The notes under the pieces were generated by a model. That model was given only the letters and a program-made list of their open reading frames with translations. It had not been told where the DNA came from and ran no database searches. Below, piece after piece: positions 54,792 through 63,691 of a DNA stretch of 64,000 bases. A program made the translations under genes and the position numbers. The stretch comes from Labilibaculum manganireducens (lineage in GTDB: Bacteria > Bacteroidota > Bacteroidia > Bacteroidales > Marinifilaceae), in the NCBI RefSeq assembly GCF_002843385.1, contig NZ_MVDE01000006.1, positions 124,001-188,000 on the forward strand, read 5' to 3'. Each line of letters starts with the position of its first letter. The first letter of the stretch is position 1.

Positions 54792-55994
54792 ATGTATAAA
54801 ACAAGTTTCGAAAATCTTCGAAATTATATCGAAAGTCAGGAATACAAAGGCTGGGACCCATACGATGGCCTGAATTCCAAATTTTTTCAGTCCATTCCTT
54901 TTGTGAAAAACAGCAGGTTAATGCGATTGATTTGGATTCAGGCATTTAAAAAAAGTCCAATAAATTTCCGGGGTCTTACCAGAGTTGAGAAGGATTACAA
55001 TCCAAAAGGTCTTGGTTTATTTCTTAGTGGATATTGTAAACTTTATCGATTTGATCGAACACAGGAGGTAAGATCCCGGATTCATTTTCTGAGCGAAAAA
55101 TTATTGAAAATGCAATCGAAAGGCTGGTCGGGCTCCTGTTGGGGATACAATTTCGATTGGCAGGCAAGAGCCTTTTTTCAACCCAAAGGCACACCATCGG
55201 TAGTTGTTACCACTTATGCAGGCTGTGCATTGCTGGACGCCTACGAAATATTGGGAGATGAAAAGTTGTTGGAGACAGCCATACGAATCAAGGATTTTAT
55301 TTTGAAGGATTTAAACCGAACCTACGACGGAAACGGGGATTTCTGTTTTTCCTATTCTCCATTGGATCAAACTCAGGTTTTTAATGCTTCTCTTTTAGGA
55401 AGCCGGATGCTGTCGAGAATCTATCATTATACACAAGAGGAGGAAGTTTTGAATTGTGCAAAGCAATCGGTAAGGTATTGCATCAAGCACCAAAACTCCG
55501 ATGGATCCTGGTCGTATGGCACTTTGCCTTATCATCGCTGGATTGATAATTTTCATACCGGATTTAATCTCGAAGCTTTATCCGATTATCGCAGATATAG
55601 TAAGGATTCTTCCTTCGACCGGCAAATTAAATTGGGATTGGATTATTACCTGGCCAATTTTTTCGCTGATGACGGAACACCAAAATATTACAACAATTCG
55701 GTTTATCCGATTGACATACATTGTCCGGCTCAATTGCCAATTACACTAAGCAGTTTAAACGTGTTCGAAGAGAACAGGGAATTGGTCGGTCGGGTTTTAA
55801 AATGGACAATCAGCAATCTTCAGGATCAATCCGGGTATTTCTATTTTCAGTTAGGGAAACGCGGAAAAAATAAGATTCCTTATATCCGATGGGCACAAGC
55901 CTGGATGTTTTTGTCCTTATCAAACTATTTAGTTGAAACCATAAAAATACCGGAATATGAGAAAGAGAATTACGATAATGAACTCGCCGGTTGA
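54792..55994 (+). CDS. Alpha/alpha-toroid protein of the exopolysaccharide locus, function unknown
   Basis: This 400-residue soluble protein has repeated helical hairpins typical of (alpha/alpha)6 barrels, seen in polysaccharide lyases, C5-epimerases and unsaturated glucuronyl hydrolases. Repeat-like blocks are 'TTYAGCALLDAYEILGDEKLL', 'NASLLGSRMLSRIYHYTQEEEVL', 'CIKHQNSDGSWSYG' and 'HTGFNLEALSDYRRYSKD'. Aromatic and acidic residues ('GYNFDWQ', 'HRWIDNFHTGF') may line a sugar cleft. It has no signal peptide. Similar proteins in Bacteroidota exopolysaccharide clusters are often mislabelled delta-aminolevulinic acid dehydratase; no porphyrin-related motif is seen. Its last 38 bases overlap the WecG-type gene. 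Confidence 0.65.
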   Translation: MYKTSFENLRNYIESQEYKGWDPYDGLNSKFFQSIPFVKNSRLMRLIWIQAFKKSPINFRGLTRVEKDYNPKGLGLFLSGYCKLYRFDRTQEVRSRIHFLSEKLLKMQSKGWSGSCWGYNFDWQARAFFQPKGTPSVVVTTYAGCALLDAYEILGDEKLLETAIRIKDFILKDLNRTYDGNGDFCFSYSPLDQTQVFNASLLGSRMLSRIYHYTQEEEVLNCAKQSVRYCIKHQNSDGSWSYGTLPYHRWIDNFHTGFNLEALSDYRRYSKDSSFDRQIKLGLDYYLANFFADDGTPKYYNNSVYPIDIHCPAQLPITLSSLNVFEENRELVGRVLKWTISNLQDQSGYFYFQLGKRGKNKIPYIRWAQAWMFLSLSNYLVETIKIPEYEKENYDNELAG

Positions 55995-56703
55995 CGTGTT
56001 GACGATGAAGGAAACTCTTCATCTGATCGACGATTCGATCCGGGATAAAAAGCCAATTCAACACATTGTGGTAAATGCGGCCAAACTGGTGCACATGCAA
56101 ACCGATACCGAGTTATATAAATCGGTAGTAGCAAGCGATATTATTAATGCGGACGGAATGGCTGTTGTTTGGGCCGCGGGGTTATTGGGAGAACCTTTGC
56201 CGGAAAGAGTTTCCGGAGTTGATTTGATGCAGGAACTCGTTATTTTGGCTGCTAAAAAAAAATACAGGATCTTTTTCTTCGGTGGCAAAGAAGAAGTGGT
56301 ATCCGAAGTGGTTCGAAAATACACATCTGTTTTTGGAGAAGAAATAATTGCCGGTTTCCGAAATGGGTATTTTAACCATGATCAGGAAGCAGATATTGCA
56401 GAACAAATTGCAGCATCGAATGCAGACATTTTATTTGTAGCCATAAGTTCTCCAACCAAGGAGATTTTTCTGAATACCTACAAAGATCAGCTAAAAGTGC
56501 CCTTTATTATGGGCGTTGGCGGTTCGTTTGATGTAGTAGCCGGAAAAGTAAAAAGAGCACCACTTTGGATGCAAAACTCAGGTTTGGAATGGTTTTACCG
56601 TTTTTTGCAGGAGCCCGGCCGAATGTGGAAAAGATACTTAACAACCAATTCTCTGTTTCTCTACTACATATTTAAAGAACGAATTCAAAAATTTTTCAGA
56701 TAA
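55957..56703 (+). CDS. WecG/TagA/CpsF-family glycosyltransferase
   Basis: This 248-residue GT26 enzyme family transfers N-acetylmannosamine or ManNAcA to lipid-linked GlcNAc or a similar acceptor. Key segments are 'VVNAAKLVHMQTD', 'IINADGMAVVWAAGLLGEPLPERVSGVDLM' with the catalytic aspartate, 'YRIFFFGGKEEV' and 'AISSPTKEIFLN'. The family match fits the UDP-ManNAcA made by WecB and WecC in the same locus. The ATG at 55957 overlaps the previous gene; an ATG at 55978 is also possible. A 143-base gap follows before the initiating transferase gene. Confidence 0.92.
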   Translation: MRKRITIMNSPVDVLTMKETLHLIDDSIRDKKPIQHIVVNAAKLVHMQTDTELYKSVVASDIINADGMAVVWAAGLLGEPLPERVSGVDLMQELVILAAKKKYRIFFFGGKEEVVSEVVRKYTSVFGEEIIAGFRNGYFNHDQEADIAEQIAASNADILFVAISSPTKEIFLNTYKDQLKVPFIMGVGGSFDVVAGKVKRAPLWMQNSGLEWFYRFLQEPGRMWKRYLTTNSLFLYYIFKERIQKFFR

Positions 56704-56846
56704 ACCCACACTTCATTTTTACAGAAGCAAGTGTGCATCTCTATAATAAAAAATACTCAACTCAGAATACAGACAGCCGTTGACCAACCATCAACTTGAA
56801 AAGCTGGCTGTGGTCTTTTAAAATTTCACTTTAAAACCTTAAAACC

Positions 56847-58250
56847 ATGATTAAAGGAAGAGAACAAACCCTTGCACGTTTGAGTACTCTCATGCAAGTA
56901 GGTTTATCAGTTGCTTGTTATTGGGTGGTGGCATGGGCAGTTACTACCTATTTAAGACCGGTAAATATTGATGTTCACGATAACAATACAATTTACCTGC
57001 TGATTATTGCCATTTGGTACACGCTGATAAAGGAGTTGAATCTGGGTAAGATGCTTCGGGTAAAAACCTACTCCGAATTGTTTGCCGAATATTTTGCCCT
57101 TGTTGTGATCAGTTCAGGATTGCTGCATTTAGGAAGCTTATTCCTTACCGACTCTGTACCAACATTAATTCTGGCTTTGTTTGCCTGCCTAAATCTTGTA
57201 GTGCTTTTTGGCTTTCGGATGTTAAGTTACCGGATATTTAAATTGCTGAGAGGGAAAGGCTTTAATACCAGAAATGTTTTAATTGTTGCCGATGATGAAT
57301 CGTATCTGCACTTTATCGACCGAATGCTTTTTATCCGCGATTGGGGATACAATGTTTGGGCGATCATGTCGGATGGAAAACACATCAAAAATAAATACGA
57401 ATCGCACGTTCGGGTTTTGCATGAGCATTTTCAGCTAAGCGAAATTATAGATGCCAATGTGGTTGATGAGGTAATTTACTGCAAGGGAAAGTTTGATAAT
57501 GAAGAAGTCCGGGCTTTGATTTATGCCTGTTCCGAGGTTGGAGTTACGTTTCGTGTTTATTCCGAATTGTTAAGTGTTGTTAGTCAGCGATCTCATCTTA
57601 CTTATTTTAAAGAACTTCCTTTTCTTACGTTCGCAAATAATACCAAGAATTACTTTGCCCTTAAGGTGAAGGAAATGCTCGATTTCCTGTTTTCATTTGT
57701 TATTGTGGTATTGATTTCTCCTGTTTTATTAGCCATATCAGTGGCAATAAAAATTGAAGATGGAGGCTCTGTTTTTTTCCGTCAAAGGCGGGTAGGCTTG
57801 AATGGACGTATTTTTCATTGTCTGAAGTTCAGAACAATGGTGGAAAATGCGGAAGCCTTGCGGGTAAAACTTGAAAATCAGAATGAACAATCGGGGCCGG
57901 TTTTCAAAATTAAGAATGATCCGCGGGTAACCCGTGTAGGCAGATTTCTTCGAAAAACTTCGTTGGATGAGCTGCCTCAGTTCTTTAATGTTCTTCGGGG
58001 CGAAATGTCGATTGTTGGTCCACGGCCGCCAATACCTTCCGAAGTTCAGCAGTATCAACGTTGGCAGCGCCGGCGATTAAGTATGAAACCAGGAATTACC
58101 TGTATCTGGCAAGTGTCCGGCCGCAATAATATTCCTTTCGAGGAATGGATGAAACTGGACATGCTTTACATCGACACCTGGTCGTTAAAACTGGATTTAA
58201 TACTATTTCTCAGCACCATTAAAGTTGTGTTCACAGGTGAAGGACAATAG
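56847..58250 (+). CDS. Initiating sugar-phosphate transferase (polyprenyl-phosphate, WcaJ/PssA type)
   Basis: This 467-residue membrane phosphoglycosyl transferase attaches the first sugar-1-phosphate to undecaprenyl phosphate. It has four predicted N-terminal membrane helices (about residues 10-135), a Rossmann-like middle domain ('NVLIVADDESYLHFIDRML'), a re-entrant hydrophobic helix ('MLDFLFSFVIVVLISPVLLA') and the catalytic domain. That domain carries 'FFRQRRVGLNGRIFHCLKFRTM', 'TSLDELPQFFNVLRGEMSIVGPRP' and 'KPGITCIWQVSGRN'. The first sugar is not predictable, although WecG context would suit a HexNAc. It starts a sub-cluster with the export genes. Confidence 0.93.
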   Translation: MIKGREQTLARLSTLMQVGLSVACYWVVAWAVTTYLRPVNIDVHDNNTIYLLIIAIWYTLIKELNLGKMLRVKTYSELFAEYFALVVISSGLLHLGSLFLTDSVPTLILALFACLNLVVLFGFRMLSYRIFKLLRGKGFNTRNVLIVADDESYLHFIDRMLFIRDWGYNVWAIMSDGKHIKNKYESHVRVLHEHFQLSEIIDANVVDEVIYCKGKFDNEEVRALIYACSEVGVTFRVYSELLSVVSQRSHLTYFKELPFLTFANNTKNYFALKVKEMLDFLFSFVIVVLISPVLLAISVAIKIEDGGSVFFRQRRVGLNGRIFHCLKFRTMVENAEALRVKLENQNEQSGPVFKIKNDPRVTRVGRFLRKTSLDELPQFFNVLRGEMSIVGPRPPIPSEVQQYQRWQRRRLSMKPGITCIWQVSGRNNIPFEEWMKLDMLYIDTWSLKLDLILFLSTIKVVFTGEGQ

Positions 58251-58295
58251 TTAATCTCAATATATTTAAACTGGAATCAACAAAAAACCAAGACC

Positions 58296-59090
58296 ATGAA
58301 TAAAAAATATTTATTTCTGATGAGCCTCATTTTAGTAATGAGTATCATTTCCTGTCGATCAAAAAAAGATTTGGTTTACCTGCAGGACACTGGAGCTGAG
58401 ATATTGGCAAGTGAATTTACAACAAATGTTCCCGAGTATTTGATTAAGACAAATGACAATCTTTTTGTGAGTATTAAATCCTTAAATCCGGAGGTGAATC
58501 AATTGTATAATCCTGCACAAAGCGTAGGTGGAATGGGGGGAGCACAGCAATTGTACAGTCAGCAATCCGACCAGTATTTAAATGGTTATCAGGTAGATTC
58601 AAACGGGAATATTTCTCTGCCAATTCTGGGTGCAGTAGGAATTGCAGGACTTAGTCAGGCCGAGGCTCAGGCTAAGGTTCAGGAGAGGGCAGACGAATAC
58701 TTAAAGGATGCCAGTGTTAAAGTAAAACTTTTAAATTACAAAGTAAGTGTAATGGGGGAAGTTACAACTCCAGGCGTTTACTACAATTACAATAGCAGCT
58801 TAACTGTGCTGGAAGCCATTAGTATGGCGAATGGAATCACCGAATATGCAAAAGTTGACTATGTTTTGGTGATGCGAACCTCCGGGAAACAAAGTGAAAC
58901 ATTTCGTTTGGATTTAACAAAGAAGGATTTTCTAAAATCGAAAGCATTTTTTCTGCAGCCTAATGATGTTGTATATGTGGAGCCTCACAGGATTAAAAAT
59001 ACGAATATGAATTCGGCCGTTTACAGCCTTTTGCTGTCAACAGTATCAACGGCAGTATTAATAACCAGTGTAATACTAACCAACAAATAA
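58296..59090 (+). CDS. Wza-like polysaccharide export lipoprotein
   Basis: This 264-residue outer-membrane polysaccharide export (OPX) protein carries a lipoprotein signal peptide ('LVMSIISC' lipobox ending near residue 20). A Poly_export/PES domain ('EYLIKTNDNLFVSIKSLNPEVN', about residues 47-130) is followed by a SLBB beta-grasp domain ('YKVSVMGEVTTPGVYYNYNSSLTVLEAI', about 145-230). The C-terminus ends with a hydrophobic segment ('AVYSLLLSTVSTAVLITSVIL') that could be the outer-membrane helix. It should form a periplasmic conduit with the Wzc-like protein encoded 42 bases downstream. Confidence 0.93.
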   Translation: MNKKYLFLMSLILVMSIISCRSKKDLVYLQDTGAEILASEFTTNVPEYLIKTNDNLFVSIKSLNPEVNQLYNPAQSVGGMGGAQQLYSQQSDQYLNGYQVDSNGNISLPILGAVGIAGLSQAEAQAKVQERADEYLKDASVKVKLLNYKVSVMGEVTTPGVYYNYNSSLTVLEAISMANGITEYAKVDYVLVMRTSGKQSETFRLDLTKKDFLKSKAFFLQPNDVVYVEPHRIKNTNMNSAVYSLLLSTVSTAVLITSVILTNK

Positions 59091-59132
59091 GCCGTTTTGC
59101 TTGGTGATTATTCTAACACAAAATTTATTTCA

Positions 59133-61520
59133 ATGAAGTATGTAGATGAAGTAATGGATTATTTTGATCAAAAAGATAGTCCGGATGTGAAGGAATTTCT
59201 TTATCGATTGTTGTCGAAATGGAAGATGTTTGCAGTGTGCGGAGCCTTGGGGATATTGTTGGCTTATTTTATTAGTAAGTATTCGAATCCGGTTTACATG
59301 ATGCGGAGTACTCTCTTAATTCATGTTGATGCAGGGGAAACCAGCGCGCAAAGTATGTTTGATGGTTATAAAATTCAGGACAAAGCAAACATACAAAACC
59401 ATTTAGAAATTCTTAAATCATATACCATTAACCGAAAGGCAATGAGAAACCTGGCTTGGAATCAATCCTGGTATAAAAAGCAATTGTTTTCCAACAGAGG
59501 TTTATATAGACATGAACCATTCGAAGTTCAGCAAATGGACGGGGTTAATATAACCAACTTACCAATTTCTATTGTTCAGATTGATGATAAATCTTATAAA
59601 ATTAAAGTAGATGGGAAAGCCGATTATAAGGGTGATGAAGTACATGTTAAATTTGAAAAGATAGCTTTTTTCGATCAGCTGTTTCAGAACAACTACTTTC
59701 ATTTTATACTTAAGAAGAAAGCAGAGGAAATTGATAAGAATGAAAATTATTTTTTCGTTTTCAATAATTTAGATGCGCTTACTCTCGCGTATATGGAGAG
59801 TATGACTATTAGCGTAGCTGAGAAAAAGGCTGAATTGATTCATCTTCGAATAGATAATTCGGAACCGGAAAGAGGGGTTGATTATTTGAATGAATTGAAT
59901 TGGGTTTACATTCAATTTGGTTTGATCGAAAAAAACAAGAAATCTGAAAGTACGGTACGTTTCATCGATTCTCAATTGGAGGGAATCGTGGATTCTCTTC
60001 AAATGGCAGGTCAGAGTTTTAGCAATTTCAGATCAAGAAACAGAATTGTTGATTTGGGACAGGAGGCAGGCGTAATTGTAGCAAAAGTGGAGGATCTTGA
60101 AAGTCAGTTGTCCAGGGCTCAGATTTCTTTGGATTACTATAAAAATCTGCTGCGCAATTTAGGCGATGTAAATCAAATGAAACAAGTAATAGCACCTTCC
60201 ATAACAGGTGTTACAGATCCTTCGTTAGATGCATTAGTGGCTAAATTGACTGATTTGTACGGAAAGCGGGAAGTGCTTTCTTATAGTGTTCAGGAGAAAA
60301 ATCCGAGTCTGGTAATCCTGAATAAGGAAATTCAGTTAATTCAGCAAAGTTTAGAGGAAAATCTTCAAAGCCTGGTGGCCAACTCCCGAATCGAAGTACA
60401 GAGTTTAACCGCAAGAATGGAAACCGTTAGAGAGCAATTGGCCCGAATGCCAAAGCATGAGCAAAAACTGGTTAGTATGAAAAGGAACTTCGACTTAAAC
60501 AACGAACTTTATACTTTTCTACTGAAAAAACGTGCGGAAGCAGCCATTGCCAAAGCATCTAATGTGTCCGATTCGCAAATAATCGATCCGGCAAGATTGG
60601 CGACTATTGTTAAAATAAAACCCAAAACAGCAATTAATTTACTAATAGGTATGTTTTTGGGGATTGGGCTTCCTTTTTTAATCATTATTCTAAAAGAATT
60701 CTTTAATGATAATATCCAGAATAAGGAAGAAATCATGAAGAAGACTCAACTTCCAATTTTGGGGACTATTGCTCATAATAAATACAGTGAAGCAGTTCCT
60801 GTGTTTTATCATCCCCGATCGGCTATATCTGAGTCTTTTAGAACCTTGCGTACAAATCTAGCTTATGTACTGCCCAATAATCCGACTAAAATTATTGGAA
60901 TTCATTCAACAATACCCGAAGAAGGAAAATCATTTGCGGCAGTTAATCTGGCAGCCATTGTTGCCATGAATAATAAGAAGGTGTTATTGATTGGTGCTGA
61001 TTTACGAAAGCCAAAAATTGAAATCGCTTTTGATTTGGATAATGCGCTTGGTTTAAGCACTTATTTAATCAGTCATAGCAAATGCAGCGAGATCATTCAG
61101 AAAACACACATTAAAAACCTTCACTGTGTAACTTCAGGACCTGTGCCGCCAAATCCGGCTGAGTTATTGGAAAATGGCAGGTTTGAGCAATTGTTATGCG
61201 AAGTGGAAGGGAAATATGATTATATATTTATCGACAATGCGCCTCTTTCCATGGTAACGGATGGAATCATCACAGGCAAATTTACAGATGCTAATTTGTT
61301 TGTTCTTCGACGGGGATTCAGTCATCGGGAACAGATCAGTTTTGTGAATCAGTTGGTTGTAAAAGGCACTTTGTCGAACGTTTCATTGGTATTAAATGAT
61401 GTTGCCATGAATGGATATCAAGGCAAATCCTCAAGAAATACAAGTGGAAACGGTTATTATTATGAAGACAGTTCGCCGGGAATTGTCCGAAGGCTGTGGG
61501 AGAAAGTCTCCAGTAATTAA
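59133..61520 (+). CDS. Wzc-like tyrosine autokinase/polysaccharide co-polymerase
   Basis: This inner-membrane PCP-2a protein controls chain length and export. With the ATG at 59133 it is 795 residues; a TTG at 59097 would add 12. The Wzz domain begins near residue 15, with membrane helices at about 40-60 and 495-520 and a long periplasmic coiled coil between them ('LTARMETVREQLARMPKHEQ'). The cytoplasmic BY-kinase has Walker A 'PEEGKSF' with K599, Walker A' 'LIGADLRKP' with D623 and Walker B 'YDYIFIDNAPL'. A C-terminal tyrosine cluster ('NGYYYEDS') is the autophosphorylation tail. A strong terminator follows, marking the end of the operon. Confidence 0.95.
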   Translation: MKYVDEVMDYFDQKDSPDVKEFLYRLLSKWKMFAVCGALGILLAYFISKYSNPVYMMRSTLLIHVDAGETSAQSMFDGYKIQDKANIQNHLEILKSYTINRKAMRNLAWNQSWYKKQLFSNRGLYRHEPFEVQQMDGVNITNLPISIVQIDDKSYKIKVDGKADYKGDEVHVKFEKIAFFDQLFQNNYFHFILKKKAEEIDKNENYFFVFNNLDALTLAYMESMTISVAEKKAELIHLRIDNSEPERGVDYLNELNWVYIQFGLIEKNKKSESTVRFIDSQLEGIVDSLQMAGQSFSNFRSRNRIVDLGQEAGVIVAKVEDLESQLSRAQISLDYYKNLLRNLGDVNQMKQVIAPSITGVTDPSLDALVAKLTDLYGKREVLSYSVQEKNPSLVILNKEIQLIQQSLEENLQSLVANSRIEVQSLTARMETVREQLARMPKHEQKLVSMKRNFDLNNELYTFLLKKRAEAAIAKASNVSDSQIIDPARLATIVKIKPKTAINLLIGMFLGIGLPFLIIILKEFFNDNIQNKEEIMKKTQLPILGTIAHNKYSEAVPVFYHPRSAISESFRTLRTNLAYVLPNNPTKIIGIHSTIPEEGKSFAAVNLAAIVAMNNKKVLLIGADLRKPKIEIAFDLDNALGLSTYLISHSKCSEIIQKTHIKNLHCVTSGPVPPNPAELLENGRFEQLLCEVEGKYDYIFIDNAPLSMVTDGIITGKFTDANLFVLRRGFSHREQISFVNQLVVKGTLSNVSLVLNDVAMNGYQGKSSRNTSGNGYYYEDSSPGIVRRLWEKVSSN

Positions 61521-61530
61521 AAGAGTAAAT

Positions 61531-61563
61531 AAATGGCCTGAACAACAATTCAGGCCATTTTTG
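61531..61563 (+). terminator. Rho-independent terminator closing the polysaccharide locus
   Basis: A 12-bp perfect stem, AAATGGCCTGAA/TTCAGGCCATTT, with a 6-base loop is followed by T's, 10 bases after the Wzc-like stop codon. Confidence 0.92.
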
Positions 61564-61636
61564 TTCGTTAATCATTGAGAAAGAATAAAAGAATTCTTTA
61601 TTTTTATAAGTATGTGATACTTAAATTATTCTCTTT

Positions 61637-62047
61637 ATGATTATAGCTGTAGATTTTGATGGAACCATTGTACATCATAAATATCCTGAAATTGGAAGTG
61701 AAATTCCATTTGCTGTCGAAAGTCTGATCGCATTGCAAAAGGAAGGTCATCAAATTATTTTATGGACATACAGAACGGAAGAAAATCTTTATGAAGCGGT
61801 TGATTACTGTGAAAAGAGAGGACTGGAATTTTATGCTGTGAACAGCAATTATCCCGAAGAGGAATTTGATGACACTATTAGTCGTAAAATTTACGCTGAT
61901 TTATACATCGATGACCGCAATTTTGGCGGATTGCCGGAATGGGAGCAAATATTCAGAAGCATTTCCACACAAAATTCTGTTTCGCATAAAGAATCAAAAA
62001 CCAAAAAGATGTTTAGCCGGCTGCTCGATAATATTTTTGGAGAATAA
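61637..62047 (+). CDS. Small HAD-like hydrolase (BT0820-type)
   Basis: This 136-residue protein has the HAD-superfamily motif I 'VDFDGTIV' (D6 nucleophile and D8). Motif II is probably in 'ILWTYRTEENL', and the late acidic motif is 'ADLYIDDRNFGG'. It has a minimal core without an evident cap domain, like Bacteroides BT0820. The predicted activity is hydrolysis of a small phosphate compound; the substrate is unknown. It lies after the polysaccharide terminator with its own short upstream region and converges on the helicase gene. Confidence 0.88.
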   Translation: MIIAVDFDGTIVHHKYPEIGSEIPFAVESLIALQKEGHQIILWTYRTEENLYEAVDYCEKRGLEFYAVNSNYPEEEFDDTISRKIYADLYIDDRNFGGLPEWEQIFRSISTQNSVSHKESKTKKMFSRLLDNIFGE

Positions 62048-62189
62048 TAAAATTTAGTCAACTTATTCAATGGAATAAAATTCTTAACAGCTAACTAATA
62101 ATATCCAGTTGTCAATTACTTTTCGCATTAAATAATTAGCCAGATATTTAAGGTTTCTCTTTATTAAAGAGTCAATAATCGAACTCAGA

Positions 62190-63512
62190 TTAATACGAAA
62201 CCTGAATTTTAACTTTCTTCTTTTTAATGAGTTCGTTTTTAAGTTTACGAGCCAATTTTTCGCCCATTCCTCTTTTTACAGCAACGAACGATGAGTGATC
62301 GAGAACATCGATTTTTCCCAATTCCTCTTTTTTCAGATTTCCCACCTTACAAAAGAATCCAACCAAGTCAATTTTATTTACCTTTTCTTTTTTACCCAAA
62401 CAAATGTAAAGAGTCTCCCATTCAGGTTCTGCCGGTAATGGCTGATCTTCTGCCAGTTCAAGCACTTCAATATCATCAGGGATAAATTCCGGTGGTGTTT
62501 CGTCCTGAGCAAGCACCAGGTAGGAAGTTCCTTCGGCATTCATTCTGGCTGTTCGTCCGTTTCTATGTGTAAATGCTTCTTCTACTCTTGGCAGTTGGTA
62601 GTGAATCACATTCTTAATTTCAGGAATATCCAGCCCTCTTGAAGCAAGATCGGTAACAATCAGCAGGTAATGACTTCCATTTCGGAATTTTAGAAGAGCT
62701 CTCTCCCGATCATCCTGTTCCAATCCGCCATGAAAAACATCACACTGAATGCCTTCATTTAAAAAGTGTTTTCCAATTCGTTCCACAGCATCACGGTGAT
62801 TGCAGAAAACTAAACTTGGTTGATTTCCCAAATGACAAACCAATTGAAAAAGAGTCGCCAATTTGTCTTTTTCTACAGATATTACTTTCTTTTGATCCAA
62901 AGCAATCGGTTTTGCATTGGGAATAAAGTCCAGTTCGATGAGTGAATTTAGTCTGGTAAAATCCGGAATATCGATATTATTGGTGGCAGAGGTTAGTACC
63001 TTTTTAATTTTAGACGGCAGAGCTAGTGTAACTTCCTTCATCTCTTTCTGAAAGCCTAATTCCAGAGATTTATCAAACTCATCCAATATCAGAGTTTTGA
63101 TATTTCTGCAATCAAAATTTCCTCTTCGAATATGATCGGCTATTCTTCCCGGAGTACCAATAAGCACGGCAGGAGGAGTTTTTAAGTTGTTTTTTTCGGT
63201 TGACATTGGATGCCCGCCGTAGCAGCAATTCACCTTAAAATCAGTTCCCATACTTTTAAAAACTGTCTCTATTTGCAAAGAAAGTTCTCGTGCAGGAGTT
63301 AAAATCAGGGTCTGAACAGCATCTGTTTCAGAATCCAGTTCAGCAAGCATTGGCAGCAAAAAGGCCAAGGTTTTTCCCGACCCTGTTGGGGATACTAAAA
63401 GCAGATCGCTGTTTTTTGTATAGGCTTTCGCGCATTCCTTTTGCATCTCATTCAATTCCTGAATAGATAGCTTTTCTAAAATCTTTTTAGTATCCATGTT
63501 TTTTACTTGCAT
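62190..63512 (-). CDS. DEAD-box-family RNA helicase, DbpA type
   Basis: This 440-residue ATP-dependent RNA helicase is probably involved in ribosome large-subunit assembly. RecA domain 1 has Walker A 'SPTGSGKT', motif Ia 'TPARELSLQ', motif II 'DEFD' (phenylalanine in place of the alanine of DEAD) and motif III 'SAT'. RecA domain 2 has 'DLASRGLDIPEIKNVIHYQLP' and motif VI 'HRNGRTARM'. The C-terminal 75 residues form a DbpA-like RNA-binding domain ('YICLGKKEKVNKIDLVGFFC') that in DbpA recognises 23S rRNA hairpin 92. An in-frame ATG at 63497 may be the true start, giving 435 residues. Confidence 0.93.
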   Translation of the reverse strand: MQVKNMDTKKILEKLSIQELNEMQKECAKAYTKNSDLLLVSPTGSGKTLAFLLPMLAELDSETDAVQTLILTPARELSLQIETVFKSMGTDFKVNCCYGGHPMSTEKNNLKTPPAVLIGTPGRIADHIRRGNFDCRNIKTLILDEFDKSLELGFQKEMKEVTLALPSKIKKVLTSATNNIDIPDFTRLNSLIELDFIPNAKPIALDQKKVISVEKDKLATLFQLVCHLGNQPSLVFCNHRDAVERIGKHFLNEGIQCDVFHGGLEQDDRERALLKFRNGSHYLLIVTDLASRGLDIPEIKNVIHYQLPRVEEAFTHRNGRTARMNAEGTSYLVLAQDETPPEFIPDDIEVLELAEDQPLPAEPEWETLYICLGKKEKVNKIDLVGFFCKVGNLKKEELGKIDVLDHSSFVAVKRGMGEKLARKLKNELIKKKKVKIQVSY

Positions 63513-63691
63513 GGCGCAAAGATAACAAAAACTCGATGCCCGAAAGTTTGGGATCCCGAATAGTTGGAAATAACTTTTGAACGTGTATTATTTAGTGCTT
63601 TTTTTGCAGGAAATCAAGATTCGGAATTTTTATTCAAGACTGAAAAGTTGTAGGTTTGTGAAACAAATCACATTACTTCAGACTTGTTATT

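Noticed and set aside
34464-61520. Exosortase/PEP-CTERM link suggested by FemAB-like and deacetylase genes
   Set aside because: No exosortase-like membrane protein or PEP-CTERM substrate gene was seen in the window, so the resemblance is limited to shared accessory families.
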